The notes: generated by a model not told the origin, from the letters alone. DNA of 64,000 nucleotides from Apoda limacodes (GCA_946406115.1 OX291557.1:1086501-1150500); one strand, 5' to 3'; counted from the stretch's first letter, positions 45,669 through 56,379 are shown. Made by a program: numbers and translations.

Positions 45669-45889
45669 TGGACCACCTTTTAAGATAAAGGGTGGTTCAA
45701 AATTAATCTACAGTATCCTTGTAACACATTTTCTCTGATGTCAGGGGAAACGCGTTTAAGTAGCCTTAGTCATTCTCCTGATGTGGACGTGGGCGGTACG
45801 GAGCGGTATTTTCATACGTTTCACGAACTGTATAAAAAGCCCACTTCTCCATCTCTCCGCCTAGCTCCACATCAGTTGCTGTATATTTA

Positions 45890-46345
45890 ACATTACGTAG
45901 GGACGCGTGTAGGTGTAGGTGTCAGACGCTCGGACACGAACAGCTCTGTCCCGTATAAACATTACGTAGGGGACGCGTGTAGGTGTCAGACGCTCGGACA
46001 CGAACAGCTCTGTCCCGTATAAACATTACGTAGGGGACGCGTGTAGGTGTCAGACGCTCGGACACGAACAGCTCTGTCCCGTATAAACATTACGTAAGGG
46101 ACGCGTGTAGGTGTCAGACGCTCGGACACGAACAGCTCTGTCCCGTATAAACATTACGTAGGGGACGCGTGTAGGTGTCAGACGCTCGGACACGAACAGC
46201 TCTGTCCCGTATAAACATTACGTAGGGGACGCGTGTAGGTGTCAGACGCTCGGACACGAACAGCTCTGTCCCGTATAAACATTACGTAGGGGACGCGTGT
46301 AGGTGTCAGACGCTCGGACACGAGAGCTGTTTCTGTCCCGTATAA
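45890..46345 (+). repeat. Tandem repeat, 64 bp x about 7
   Basis: Units beginning ATTACGTAGGGGACGCGTGT occur at 45961, 46025, 46089 and onward every 64 bases, with a first diverged unit near 45890 that holds a duplicated GTAGGTGT. The units are GC-rich and almost identical. The last has a short change (CGAGAGCTGTTTCTGTCC). Confidence 0.95.
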
Positions 46346-46614
46346 ACTAACAATCTACCAAAAAAAAATCAAGCTCCTTTATCTAACTGTTTACAGTTTA
46401 CAAGTTTCGTACAATGTCAATAAATTTTTAAATAAACAAAAAACTTTAATATTACAACTCAAAAATTGATTAATTCAAACTTTATTAATGATTTCTATAG
46501 TAATTTTCGGTACGCTTATTAATTTCTTATGAGTTTTGAGCAATAGTCTGAACTTCAAGTCAGTCAGAACGCGCTTTCCAGTGGTATATATGTTACAGTC
46601 AAAACTCATAGCCG

Positions 46615-46920
46615 GTCAAAACCACTTTCGGTTCACTAGGCTAATGGCAGAGTAGCCGGACGCAGGTTCACTAGTAGAGTGGCGGGGGGGCAAGCTCACT
46701 AGTGGCAGAGTGGCGGGGCGCAAGCTCACTAATGGCAGAGTAGCCGGACACAGGTTCACTAGTAGAGTGGCGGGGGGCAAGCTCACTAGTGGCGTGGCGA
46801 GGCGCAAGCTCACTAATGGCAGAGTGGCCGGACGCAGGTTGACTAGTAGAGTGGCGGGGGGCAAGCTCACTAGTGGCAGAGTGGCGGGGCGCAAACTTAC
46901 TACATGCAAAGTGGCGGGAG
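46615..46920 (+). repeat. GC-rich higher-order tandem repeat
   Basis: Subunits of about 30 bp around CTCACTAGTGGCAGAGTGGC GGGGCGCAAG are arranged in threes. The larger unit, starting CTAATGGCAGAGT, repeats at 46641, 46729 and 46813 (84-88 bp). Long open frames on both strands here are by-products of the repeat. Confidence 0.9.
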
Positions 46921-47331
46921 TTTTTTCACTTTCGAAGAACCAGAACAAAGAATCAAATCGAATTTTCAAAAATCAAAATAATTATATTATAGTAGCTATA
47001 CTATTTCAATTTCTTTATTTTCTCTATGACAGTTCTAATTTGATGGTTGTAGTGTTGTGACCAAATAAGTAATGATATCGATCGCATATATTTATTATGT
47101 TTTGAACAAAGACAAATACATCAAAAACATTCAAATATATTTTTTCAAGGTGGGAACACTCAATGGCCTACCGCCATGTTGTGTTTGTTTTAATCTGTCA
47201 CTCGCAACAAGACGGTTGTGCTATATAGTCACTACATTTCTGTTCGCTGAGTTTTTTCACATTATCTATACGTTACGTTGTGTATTTTGTGTTCCTCCGT
47301 GTTGATTGCTGCCCAGCTGTCAAATATCAAA
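46921..47331. other. Spacer upstream of the DDE transposase remnant
   Basis: No gene was recognised. It may include the 5' untranslated part of the neighbouring element. Confidence 0.35.
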
Positions 47332-48009
47332 ATGCCTAAAGGATCTGTTCTGAAAAGGCAGGCGAGAGAACTGGTGATCAAGGTTCGTAATTACTTTGAA
47401 ACAGAGTATCAAAATGGTGGCCCGCTATTACCACTGTCGCAAGTGCGAGAGCGTGCTGCGGCCGCATTAGGAATTAGTGGACCTCCTGTTTCAAAAATTA
47501 CTACCGAAGCTTACGGAATGTGGTTTGTTTCATGGCCAAAAATCGTCATTAAGCTTGGTTTTGAAAGAAATTGGATTTTCTTATAAAAAATCTTACAAAC
47601 GTAAAATATTGATGGAGCGTCACGACGTTGCTATGGCTCGCTGCGAATTTTTAAGCTGAAGCCAAAAAGGTATCAGATTTGTCAAATGTTATTTTCACTG
47701 ACGAGACTTGGTTAAATGCAAACCACACAGTATCTAAGAACTGGACTGACGACACCGCCGCTTCCACTATTTCAGTGACAATGGGAAAAGGTGAACGCCT
47801 TATCATATGCCATGCAGGGTCTACGAAAGGATTCGTGTCAGATGCTTAACTGGCCTTTAAATCCAAGAAAACAGTGGACTACCACGAAGAAATGAACGCG
47901 GACATTTACGAAGGATGGTTTGAAGAAATGGTGCAATCTCTGGAAGAACCGTCGATAATGGACAACGCTATACATCACTCCAGACAAATTAATAAAATTA
48001 TCCGGCAAT
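47332..48009 (+). pseudogene. DDE transposase remnant, Tc1/mariner-like (DDE_3-type)
   Basis: The start MPKGSVLKRQARELVIKVRN and PLLPLSQVRERAAAALGIS is a typical N-terminal helix-turn-helix region of an insect transposon family. A frame change near 47540 leads to LVLKEIGFSYKKSYKRKILM, ERHDVAMARCEFL. The catalytic part reads VIFTDETWLNANHTVSKNWT (first Asp), KGERLIICHAGSTKGFVSDA followed by a stop, VDYHEEMNADIYEGWFEEMV and PSIMDNAIHHSRQ (second Asp, where MDNAxYHS is usual). The third acidic residue is not found. Frameshifts and stops make it inactive. It converges toward the CPSF30 3' end. Confidence 0.78.
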
Positions 48010-48351
48010 AGTTTAGTTTCTTACATTTTGTAAGAAAATATCGGGTCTGTTATCGTGTTACGTTTATCGATAACTCCATCCCTATCAGTATTTCCGACTC
48101 TGCTATAACCTTGTACGTGCGTAAGCGTCATATTTTCATTAAATAATGTATACATAATGTAAAAAATACACTTGTTCAAGTTTCCATAGGAGCTGTCATC
48201 GAGAAAATAAAGAAATGGAAATAGTATAGTACAACGTATTCGAACTGCTTTACAATTGTATTGTTAATTTCTGCTGCAAAATAGCACATCAATTTTAATT
48301 TATTATTGATTACAAAAATATTGAAAACAATCCACTCGGATCATTCTACGG
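48010..48351. other. Spacer between the transposase remnant and CPSF30
   Basis: A second AATAAA on the minus strand lies at 48299-48304. No other feature was seen. Confidence 0.4.
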
Positions 48352-48357
48352 TTTATT
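48352..48357 (-). terminator. Candidate polyadenylation signal of CPSF30
   Basis: AATAAA on the minus strand lies about 150 bases after the CPSF30 stop codon, followed by a second copy at 48299-48304. Confidence 0.45.
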
Positions 48358-48387
48358 AATAGATATAACACTTCACTAAGTCCTTCA

Positions 48388-48485
48388 GGAAGCCACCTCG
48401 TTGATCTTCAGGAAGCCGCCACCTCGATGATTTTCAGGAAGCCACCTTGTCGATCTTCAAGAAGCTACCTTGTTGATCTTTAAGA
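48388..48485 (-). repeat. Degenerate 23-26 bp repeat in the CPSF30 3' UTR
   Basis: Four units of the form AGGAAGCCACCTCGTTGATC TTC (plus strand) with substitutions and one three-base insertion lie directly after the stop codon of CPSF30. Confidence 0.7.
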
Positions 48486-48503
48486 CGGCTTCACATATTT
48501 ATA

Positions 48504-48770
48504 CTAGTTGGGTTTTTTGAACCCGTCTGCATTGTTCTGGTTATTCTGATTTTGATTGGAGAGGAAAGCGAGGTGACCTTTGGGACATTTGTTCGCGTAG
48601 TGTCCTTTGTTTCCACATTTGAAGCACGTGACCTCCTCCAATGGCTTGAGCGCCAACCTCTGGGGCCGCGGGCCCGGCACTGGACCTACCTCCTCGCTCT
48701 CGCTCGCGGGCTTTATGTATCCGAGGGCGCGGTACCTCGCCTCGTCTTGTCTTTGTGCTGCTTCTCTTTG
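48504..48770 (-). CDS. Clp: CPSF30 (clipper) last coding exon
   Basis: The final exon of the cleavage and polyadenylation specificity factor 30-kDa subunit. It follows a CGTATTTCAG acceptor in phase 0 and begins QREAAQRQDEARYRALGY. It carries the second CCHC zinc knuckle, CFKCGNKGHYANKC, then PKGHLAFLS, and ends NADGFKKPN before TAG at 48506-48504. Zinc knuckles of this protein bind RNA, and the PKGHLAFLS end is conserved in the family. The joined phase with the exon at 50389-50149 is exact. Confidence 0.95.
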   Translation of the reverse strand, partial: QREAAQRQDEARYRALGYIKPASESEEVGPVPGPRPQRLALKPLEEVTCFKCGNKGHYANKCPKGHLAFLSNQNQNNQNNADGFKKPN

Positions 48771-48929
48771 CTGAAATACGTGAAATAACAAACATTGGCA
48801 TATTATTTGTGAGTTACTACTGCACCAGGAACCGAACCGACGTCACTCATTATTTGATCACAGAGTTTGTTTTTTAAAACATTTTCACTTTTGACATTCA
48901 ATGATAAAACTGAAATGTGAACTGTTTAC

Positions 48930-49225
48930 CCTGTTCTATGCAGCATAGCATGTTTTTTCACACCACTTTTTACGGTGATGGAAAACATTGTGAGGAAACC
49001 TGCATATATCAAAAAAAAGGTATGTGAAGTCCACAATTCGCACTTAATTTGGTTATCGGCGTGGAACTACTTAATTATACTATTGGAGTTTGCTATAGTT
49101 CGTTTACGCTCGGTTACAGTTATTCACGCGGTAACTTTAAAATTTTTTGGGATACTAAATTTCATCAAAATTGGCACAGCCGTTGGAGCGTAAAGAAGTG
49201 ACAAACACACTCACACACTTTTGCC
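48930..49225 (+). repeat. SINE-like repeat followed by an RTE-type 3' tail
   Basis: ATTGTGAGGAAACCTGCATA and GAAGTCCACAATTCGCAC are hallmarks of a lepidopteran repeat also seen at 52420 and 58885. After it, ATTTCATCAAAATTGGCACA, CCGTTGGAGCGTAAAGAAGT and TTTTGCCTTTATAACATTAG form the 3' end of an RTE-type retroposon. The final bases become the first array unit. Confidence 0.65.
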
Positions 49226-50143
49226 TTTATAACATTAGTGTGATGAACAGAAGGTGCACTTTATAACATTAGTGTGATGAACAGAAGGTGCACTTTATAA
49301 CATTAGTGTGATGAACAGAAGGTGCACTTTATAACATTAGTGTGATGAACAGAAGGTGCACTTTATAACATTAGTGTGATGAACAGAAGGTGCACTTTAT
49401 AACATTAGTGTGATGAACAGAAGGTGCACTTTATAACATTAGTGTGATGAACAGAAGGTGCACTTTATAACATTAGTGTGATGAACAGAAGGTGCACTTT
49501 ATAACATTAGTGTGATGAACAGAAGGTGCACTTTATAACATTAGTGTGATGAACAGAAGGTGCACTTTATAACATTAGTGTGATGAACAGAAGGTGCACT
49601 TTATAACATTAGTGTGATGAACAGAAGGTGCACTTTATAACATTAGTGTGATGAACAGAAGGTGCACTTTATAACATTAGTGTGATGAACAGAAGGTGCA
49701 CTTTATAACATTAGTGTGATGAACAGAAGGTGCACTTTATAACATTAGTGTGATGAACAGAAGGTGCACTTTATAACATTAGTGTGATGAACAGAAGGTG
49801 CACTTTATAACATTAGTGTGATGAACAGAAGGTGCACTTTATAACATTAGTGTGATGAACAGAAGGTGCACTTTATAACATTAGTGTGATGAACAGAAGG
49901 TGCACTTTATAACATTAGTGTGATGAACAGAAGGTGCACTTTATAACATTAGTGTGATGAACAGAAGGTGCACTTTATAACATTAGTGTGATGAACAGAA
50001 GGTGCACTTTATAACATTAGTGTGATGAACAGAAGGTGCACTTTATAACATTAGTGTGATGAACAGAAGGTGCACTTTATAACATTAGTGTGATGAACAG
50101 AAGGTGCACTTTATAACATTAGTGTGATGAACAGAAGGTGCAC
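49226..50143 (+). repeat. Tandem repeat, 34 bp x 27, in a CPSF30 intron
   Basis: The unit TTTATAACATTAGTGTGATG followed by AACAGAAGGTGCAC repeats without visible change; 918 bases are exactly 27 units. On the transcribed minus strand the array begins at intron position 6, right after the GTAAA of the 5' splice site. The first 19 bases of the unit match the end of the RTE-type tail just upstream, and the last 15 are the intron sequence next to the exon. Confidence 0.98.
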
Positions 50144-50148
50144 TTTAC

Positions 50149-50389
50149 CTCTTGTGGTATTTTGTTGCAGGAGGAAGCTTTGTGTCCGACTTCGGAGCAA
50201 AAGTGACAGACGGGCAACCGCTTTGCGTCCTTCGTCTGATCGGGCGGAGCCGGCAGCTCGAAGCGAGGATGCATGAACTTGCAGAGCGGGCCCGCGGGAC
50301 ACAGCCCGCTCAGGTAGCTGGGGCACAGCACGCGCCGGACGTGCCGGTGCCGGCAGTGCGGCCCGTGCCGGCAAAACCCGCGGTCGTAC
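50149..50389 (-). CDS. Clp: CPSF30 (clipper) middle exon: zinc fingers 4-5 and first zinc knuckle
   Basis: The exon follows a TGTTTGTGGCAG acceptor, completes the split Trp codon and reads YDRGFCRHGPHCRHRHVRR (rest of CCCH finger 4), LCPSYLSGLCPAGPLCKFMH (finger 5), PRFELP, a short linker and the CCHC knuckle CHFCSEVGHKASSC. It ends KIPQE before a GTAAAGT donor at 50148. Its 241 bases keep the frame between the flanking exons. CCCH fingers of CPSF30 contact the AAUAAA signal in pre-mRNA within the polyadenylation complex. It is GC-rich compared with its surroundings. The 27-copy array starts directly in the following intron. Confidence 0.96.
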
Positions 50390-50849
50390 CTGCCACAAAC
50401 AGAGCTCGTCAATCCGCATCTCCCGATTCGTCTCCTGCCCGACACATTCTTAATCAAAGTTATAACTAGCTGTAGACCAAAGTTGTTGTTGTTTTGAGTG
50501 ACTTTGACTATAAATAGCACTTTTGATTTGTTTTCATTAATTCTATCTGTTTTTTCAAGTGGCATACTTTCACTTGAGCCATACTTCTCTGTAAATTAAA
50601 GTTTGTTCTAAAACATTAATATAGCCTTAAAACGTAATAACTAAATTTATGGTTAAAAAGCTTATACCTATATGGATGTCACTGGAGATAGGAGAGTGGA
50701 GTGGAGAGTGGAGAGTGAAGATTGCACTACGAACTACGAACAAAAACTTGAAGCCAATTATTTTTTTACCTTTTTGACCTTTCTGAGTGGGTTGTGTGTT
50801 ACCAACATTCCGGATAATTACCCTAATTAATAACTACGCTACTCAACCT

Positions 50850-51640
50850 GACATCACGCACATAATAAATACATGTATTTCGAAATCAACTTACCCGGAC
50901 AAACTAAAATTAGAAATAATAAGACCCATTTATAAAAATGACGCGACATAAATAACTACAGGCCAATAACCATACTGTCATGTATTGATAAAATAATTGA
51001 GAGGTATATCGTTAACGAAATAAATAAATATTTAATAGATAACAATATTATCAATGAAAAACAGTATGATTTTCAGAAAAACCGGAGTACCTCTCAACTT
51101 TTATAGGTGTTTAGGTATGATATAAGCAAATACTTAAATATGAAAAACCATTTTTTTACTATCTTTAGACTTTCCTAAGGCATTAGACTATTAAATTTAT
51201 GAAACAGTTTTTTCTCAATTAGAAAAAAAAATGGAATACAGGGCCCAACTTGCAAATTGCTAATGCAAAGAAACAACATCTTATGTAAATGGGCACACGA
51301 CATTGGTCTAGCTATCATTGCAAAATAAACTAAGCTTATACACATACACTCAACGTATTTAAAATATTAGCCATTGCGACCCATGATCGTCTATGTCTTC
51401 ATAACCAAATTCAATGTAATTGTAAACATTTAGAATATGTAAATGAGCATTTATACTTAGGACTATAGGCATATTGATGATAAATTCAATCGGAAACAAC
51501 ATATATTATGTAACAAAATTAGAGCTGTATTTACCAAAATATCTATTCTAAAGTGCAAATTATCATATTGCATACATAGGGAGAACCCATACATTTCGCT
51601 AGCCGAGCTATTGTATTGGTACATACGGTACATGCGGTAC
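50850..51640 (+). pseudogene. LINE reverse-transcriptase remnant in a CPSF30 intron
   Basis: The plus strand (antisense to CPSF30) reads YPDKLKLEIIRPIYKNDAT, INNYRPITILSCIDKIIERY, IVNEINKYLIDNNIINEKQY and FQKNRSTSQLL, the first reverse-transcriptase motifs of a jockey-like LINE. Stops and shifts follow, and later DKFNRKQHILCNKIRAVFTK and ISILKCKLSY mark the region after the catalytic box. The YADD box itself is missing. Confidence 0.75.
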
Positions 51641-51763
51641 ATACGGTACATGCGGTACATACGGTACATGCAGTACATGCGGTACATGCGGTACATGCGG
51701 TACATGCGATACATGCGGTACATACGGTACATGCGGTACATACGGTACATGCGGTACATGCGG
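51618..51763 (+). repeat. 9-bp minisatellite GGTACATRC
   Basis: About 16 units of ACATGCGGT or ACATACGGT occur, with a few variants (CAGT, CGAT). They lie at the end of the LINE remnant. Confidence 0.95.
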
Positions 51764-51826
51764 TCGCACACATGACATATCGTGGAGACTTACTATTTAC
51801 AAATATAGTACATTACTGCCGCGGCC

Positions 51827-51906
51827 CGCAAACGCAGCATAACCGGGCGATCGTGAGATTGCGAGCCGAGGCATACCGAAGCAAGTCCGGTTATGCTGCG
51901 TTTGCG
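51827..51906. repeat. Perfect 20-bp inverted repeat (hairpin)
   Basis: CGCAAACGCAGCATAACCGG at 51827-51846 is exactly mirrored at 51887-51906, with a 40-base loop. It is GC-rich in AT-rich surroundings and lies in the long CPSF30 intron. Confidence 0.9.
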
Positions 51907-52040
51907 TTAACAAGCGTGTAAAAAAAATATACAAAATTGTACAATAATAAAAAAGTAAAGGTAATTACGCCAATTAGCCGCGTTCAAATGTCGATTTCTG
52001 TTTGTATTTTCTTAAATTAATTAAATGGCGCATTCTTTTT

Positions 52041-52130
52041 GTTGTGCCAGTCCGCATTACTTATTGTTGTGCCAGTCCGCATTACTTATTGTTGTGCCAG
52101 TCCGCATTACTTATTGTTGTGCCAGTCCGA
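52041..52130 (+). repeat. Tandem repeat, 25 bp x 3.6
   Basis: GTTGTGCCAGTCCGCATTAC TTATT starts at 52041, 52066, 52091 and 52116. The last unit is truncated. Confidence 0.95.
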
Positions 52131-52419
52131 AATTTAAATAAAACTTAATAAGTTATCTCTTAATAAGTTATCTCTTTAGTTAACAATATACGGGTTTAAA
52201 AAAGTTCTTTCCATTTCCAAATTTCATATTTGACCACTCAAACTCAAACGCTCGAGCGGACGGATAAAACATTGCGGGTCGCTCTCTGATACTGTACTGC
52301 AAGTTCAATTTACCCCAAAAAAGCTTGTGCAAAATATGGTCGCATATTGTAACATGTTTGAGAAAACAGTGTTAAAAGCTGTAGTACTTAAACATATATA
52401 CAAAAACACATAGTACATA

Positions 52420-52560
52420 TCGGTGAAAGAAAACATCGTGAGGAAACCTGCATATGTCAAAAAACAAAAGACATATACAGTCCACAATCCGCACTGGGCC
52501 CGCGCATGGACTATGGCCCAAACCACCCTCGGTGAGAGTAGGCCGTGCCCAAACAGTAGG
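52420..52560 (+). repeat. GTGAGGAAACCTGCA...CCCAACAGT interspersed repeat
   Basis: It contains CATCGTGAGGAAACCTGCAT, GTCCACAATCCGCACTGGGC and GTAGGCCGTGCCCAAACAGT. This is the same repeat as at 48975 and 58885. A partial inverted copy of its last part lies near 52770-52815. Confidence 0.65.
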
Positions 52561-54312
52561 GACGTATGAGGCTGATAAGGTGCATTTATGACCCTAAACT
52601 TGGGTACAGTAATTATTTTTTTACATTGTCAAACTAACTGAACTGTTGTGACTGTCAAAATGACAGATGTTATAATTATGTTATTTCCATTACAAATTTT
52701 CTTGTAGATTTCTGTGTGAATTTTAGAGTTAACTATAAAATTAACGAAAGTGCTGCAAAGTGTACTTACTGTTTGGGCACGGCCTACTCTCATCAAGGGT
52801 GATTTGGGCCATATGTTACCGGACAAACCACATTTCAGGTCGGGTCGGGAATATTTCACGAATATTTGACGTGCTAGAGTTTTAGTGGATATTTATTGAG
52901 AGTTTATCAACTGATTGTATGTGAGTGCGCGCGCCTTTAGAAAAAATATTTTTTACTTTTTAGTACAATTTTCGGTTAGATTTTTATATGATTCAAATGT
53001 TTTAAGAAAAGCAAGTTCTTAAAAAATATTTTTTTTATTTTATACTTTTTAGTGATAATTTAATTGACTTTTTACAGTTTATTGCCCAAGTTTCATAAGT
53101 TGGGTGATGAGAACTTGGAGAACGATATTATGTTCAATATAAATTAGTAATTAAATTTTCACTTAATTTTTCACGTTCCACCCTAATGTCCACCTTCAGG
53201 TGCACTTCGAACGATTAAAATTTAACGGTGTATATAATATAAAAAAAAAATCAAAATATGTATTTATCATTGACAGGTGAAACAATATTAGGTATACGTG
53301 CGTGTGTGTTTGTGTGTGTGTGTGTGTGGATAATATTATTCACGTAGGTCCTCAGCAAGTAACTTTTCAGTTTCCTCATAATTAAGCGTCTTATGTAATA
53401 GGGTTGTAGCTTTTTTGCACTGCATTAATGACAGTAAATTTTTAGTTTTTTATTTAGTTTATTATAAAATATGGCTGATTGTGCATTGTATTGTTTAGAT
53501 GCAAATACAGTTCTACATTTAATTTATTGAATTACCTTGGAAGGGTTGCGTTTAGTTAGGATGTTCTGGTCAATAGTCAAATTTTTGTGCCTCTTAAGAA
53601 TTAACTTCAATGCATATAATAGTTGTACATTGAGAGATTCAGCAAATTGGTAGATCTATGGTTTTGTATATTATATTTTAAAAAAAAAAATTTTTTTAGA
53701 TTGATCTCTGTGTACGTTCTAAGTTTATGAATTTTGTTTTAGCTGAACCAACCCAGATAGGTAAACAAAAAAGCAGAATCGATTGAATATAATATAATCT
53801 CATTTGAATATAAATTACAAGCGTGGGCAGTGAGAGTCAGAGAATTTTTAGGCTGAGAATCATTTTGTAGAGAAAATGTGATATAGTTTGATTTTAATAA
53901 GCTATATCACATTTTAAGCTATATCATATAATTCCTAAATCCCATCAACAATAGGTGAAAAAGACCGGCCAAGTGCGAGTCGGAGTCGCGAACTAAGGAT
54001 TAACCATATGATTGTAATACAATTTTATGTACATATGTGTGTGTGTGTGTGTATTGATCAACTCTGATACCGTTTCACCGATCACCATGAAAGCACATCG
54101 AAGAGTTTTTCATGGAGGTTTTTTGTAGTGGATTTTGCTTTAACTCGCCACTAGAGGGCGCTGCAGAACAGCGTCCGCAGGGTCAGCTACTCGTAGTATA
54201 ACATATATTTTAGTTTAGTACCAAAAATTAAAAATTTCGAAACCTGGACCCTATATGTGGCACTGTGGTCCAGTTATTATATTGTATATTTATATAATAT
54301 TGAGGTACGAAC
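52561..54312. other. Remainder of the CPSF30 intron next to the zinc-finger exon
   Basis: It contains GT microsatellites (53297-53330 and 54030-54055) and a CCGGCCAAGTGCGAGTCGGA fragment at about 53967. No gene was recognised. Confidence 0.5.
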
Positions 54313-54589
54313 CAAGGACAATCTTTTATCTTGCTTTCAGGATCAATATGAAGAAATGGACATTCCTTGTTGTGGCAAGCGTTAAATCTGGCGTAGAAAT
54401 AACATTCAGGCATTTTAGTCATATCATATTCATGAAGGAACTCGCACTGGTCTCCTTTCTTACACAGTCCCCGCAGCCAGTGCTTGCAAACCACGGTCCT
54501 GTCCCCGCGTACGTGGCGGTACGGGCACTGAGGGCCATTGTTGCAACCTCCAGGTTGAGAAAAAAATTCACACACAGCTGCTATCGATT
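54313..54589 (-). CDS. Clp: CPSF30 (clipper) exon with zinc fingers 1-3
   Basis: The exon follows an ATATTTCCAG acceptor; its first two bases complete a Lys codon, and it then reads SIAAVCEFFSQPGGCNNG and QCPYRH (CCCH finger 1), VCKHWLRGLCKKGDQCEFLH (finger 2), EYDMTKMPECYFYARFNACH with ECPFLH (finger 3), and IDPESKIKDCPW (start of finger 4). It ends inside the Trp codon at a GTTCGT donor (54312). The sequence is almost identical to the family across insects and vertebrates. The preceding exon, expected to encode the short N-terminus that ends GMDK, was not found up to 64 kb, so it probably lies beyond the window or in a part I could not read. Confidence 0.97.
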
Positions 54590-54910
54590 CTGGAAATATA
54601 GACATACAAAGACATTAGAGTAGCATACACCGCTAAAGTTGGCCACAATAGATGACCTTTCGCTCGCCGTCTATATCGCCGCCCTCGCCGATTGCCAGCC
54701 GATCCGGCAATTTCGTGCGTTCGACTTAGATGGTGGCAGGTGTTTTTCCACAAAAAGTAATATTTTTATTTATGTACAAAATTCATAGTGTTGTGTTTTA
54801 GAAAAAAATATCAATAAAACCATTTCCTATATTACATACTGTTATAATTCGGTTTTTTATTGATAAAACATTTTCAAGGATAAAATAATTGAGAGATTGA
54901 TGGAACTATT
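54590..54910. other. CPSF30 intron or upstream sequence
   Basis: A GC-richer patch at 54640-54740 (CTCGCCGATTGCCAGCCGAT) is present but has no readable motif. No promoter could be assigned. Confidence 0.4.
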
Positions 54911-55033
54911 GTTATTCCGATAACCAGTAACTATTAGAATTCCGATAACCAGTAAGTATTGGTATTCCGATAACCAGTAACTATTGGTATTCCGATAACC
55001 AGTAACTATTGGTATTCCGATAACCAGTAAGTA
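54911..55033 (+). repeat. Tandem repeat, 25 bp x 5
   Basis: ATTCCGATAACCAGTAACTA TTGGT units start at about 54913, 54939, 54964, 54989 and 55014. Variants are AAG for AAC and one 26-base unit. Confidence 0.95.
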
Positions 55034-55383
55034 TTCAGATAAAGTAACAAATAATTATTAACAAGAATAAAACACAAACAACGAGTACCAAATACACCTA
55101 TAAGCACTAAATATAACTCCTTTTACTATAAAATTAATTCACGCGTATTTCAAAAACAGTCGTTTTTATAATTGACCTGATACTATCAGCGCTAAGGAAC
55201 CATAATTTGACAGTGGAAAAAATAATTGACTAACGAGCAAAACTGCAACTTACAGTAGAGACGTTTAAAGTTTAAAAAATATCATAAATATTTTTTCCTA
55301 TACATAATTTAAAAATGAATTTCAGTCTTAATAATGCAAATAACATTGCGTTACAACAAATGAAAAAAATATTGACTTCCCGC
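55034..55383. other. AT-rich spacer
   Basis: No feature was recognised. Confidence 0.4.
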
Positions 55384-55867
55384 TTTGAAATGTCATGTTT
55401 TATATTTATACCTATCGTTTATTAAACTTTGACATGTCATGTTTTATATATATACCTATCGTTTATTAAACTTTGAAATGTCATGTTTTATATTTATACC
55501 TATCGTTTATTAAACTTTGACATGTCATGTTTTATATTTATACCTATCGTTTATTAAAATTTGACATGTCATGTTTTATATTTATACCTATCGTTTATTA
55601 AACTTTGACATGTTATGTTTTATATTTATACCTATCGTTTATTAAACTTTGACATGTCATGTTTTATATTTATACCTATCGTTTATTAAACTTTGACATG
55701 TCATGTTTTATATTTATACCTATCGTTTATTAAACTTTGACATGTCATGTTTTATATTTATACCTATCGTTTATTAAACTTTGACATGTCATGTTTTATA
55801 TTTATACCTATCGTTTATTAAACTTTGACATGTCATGTTTTATATTTATACCTATCGTTTATTAAAC
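55384..55867 (+). repeat. Tandem repeat, 44 bp x 11
   Basis: Units TTTGACATGTCATGTTTTAT then ATTTATACCTATCGTTTATT AAAC run for 484 bases (11 x 44) with a few single-base differences, for example GAAATG in units 1 and 2 or 3 and TATATA once. Confidence 0.97.
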
Positions 55868-56379
55868 ATAAATAAAAAAAATCTTTTCATCGCGTCTCAT
55901 TTTTCTTCTTCCTAATTTGAGACAGAAAATTGATTAAAATCCCTAACTAGTTATTTAACTTATCCAGTTTTAATGGTTAAAATTCATTATACATCCTAAT
56001 AATTGATTAAACAAATGAATGTATGGACTACATGAAGCGTAAAATAAAGAGAAACGATCAAATGCGAGTCAGACTTGCACACTGCGAGTCCCATACCACC
56101 ATATAACTTACACAACAAAAAGTGCCTTTAGGCAGTTATCCATCCAATGACTGACCACAATCTACGTTGCTTAACTCCGCATATCGTTTCCAATGATCAA
56201 ATGTTGCCGGAGCACTCAATCTTTGTTTATCTTAATAATTAAATAATTAAGTTTAAAGTTAATATGTATTACTATCTTTATTTTAGATCAAAAACTATGT
56301 AGCCGAAAATGCTACGAAAGTGTGTGTGTTATTTTTTCAATGTCGTTATAGTCGTATGGAATTAGCCATTTTAACAAAA
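55868..56379. other. AT-rich spacer
   Basis: CAAATGCGAGTCAGACTTGC at 56060 resembles the head of the CCGGCCAAG repeat class. No gene was seen. Confidence 0.4.

Noticed and set aside
46616..47060. Long open frames over the GC-rich repeat on both strands
   Set aside because: The repeat lacks stops by composition; the frames have no start context or family similarity.
45890..50143. CRISPR-like arrays
   Set aside because: The repeats are directly adjacent with no unique spacers, and this is eukaryotic DNA with no cas genes.
50111..50469. Plus-strand and alternative minus-strand open frames over 50111-50469
   Set aside because: They are antisense or out-of-frame shadows of the CPSF30 exon.
51463..51773. 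Open frames encoding repeated Tyr-Arg-Met or Cys-Thr-Ala peptides
   Set aside because: They are translations of the 9-bp minisatellite in three frames.
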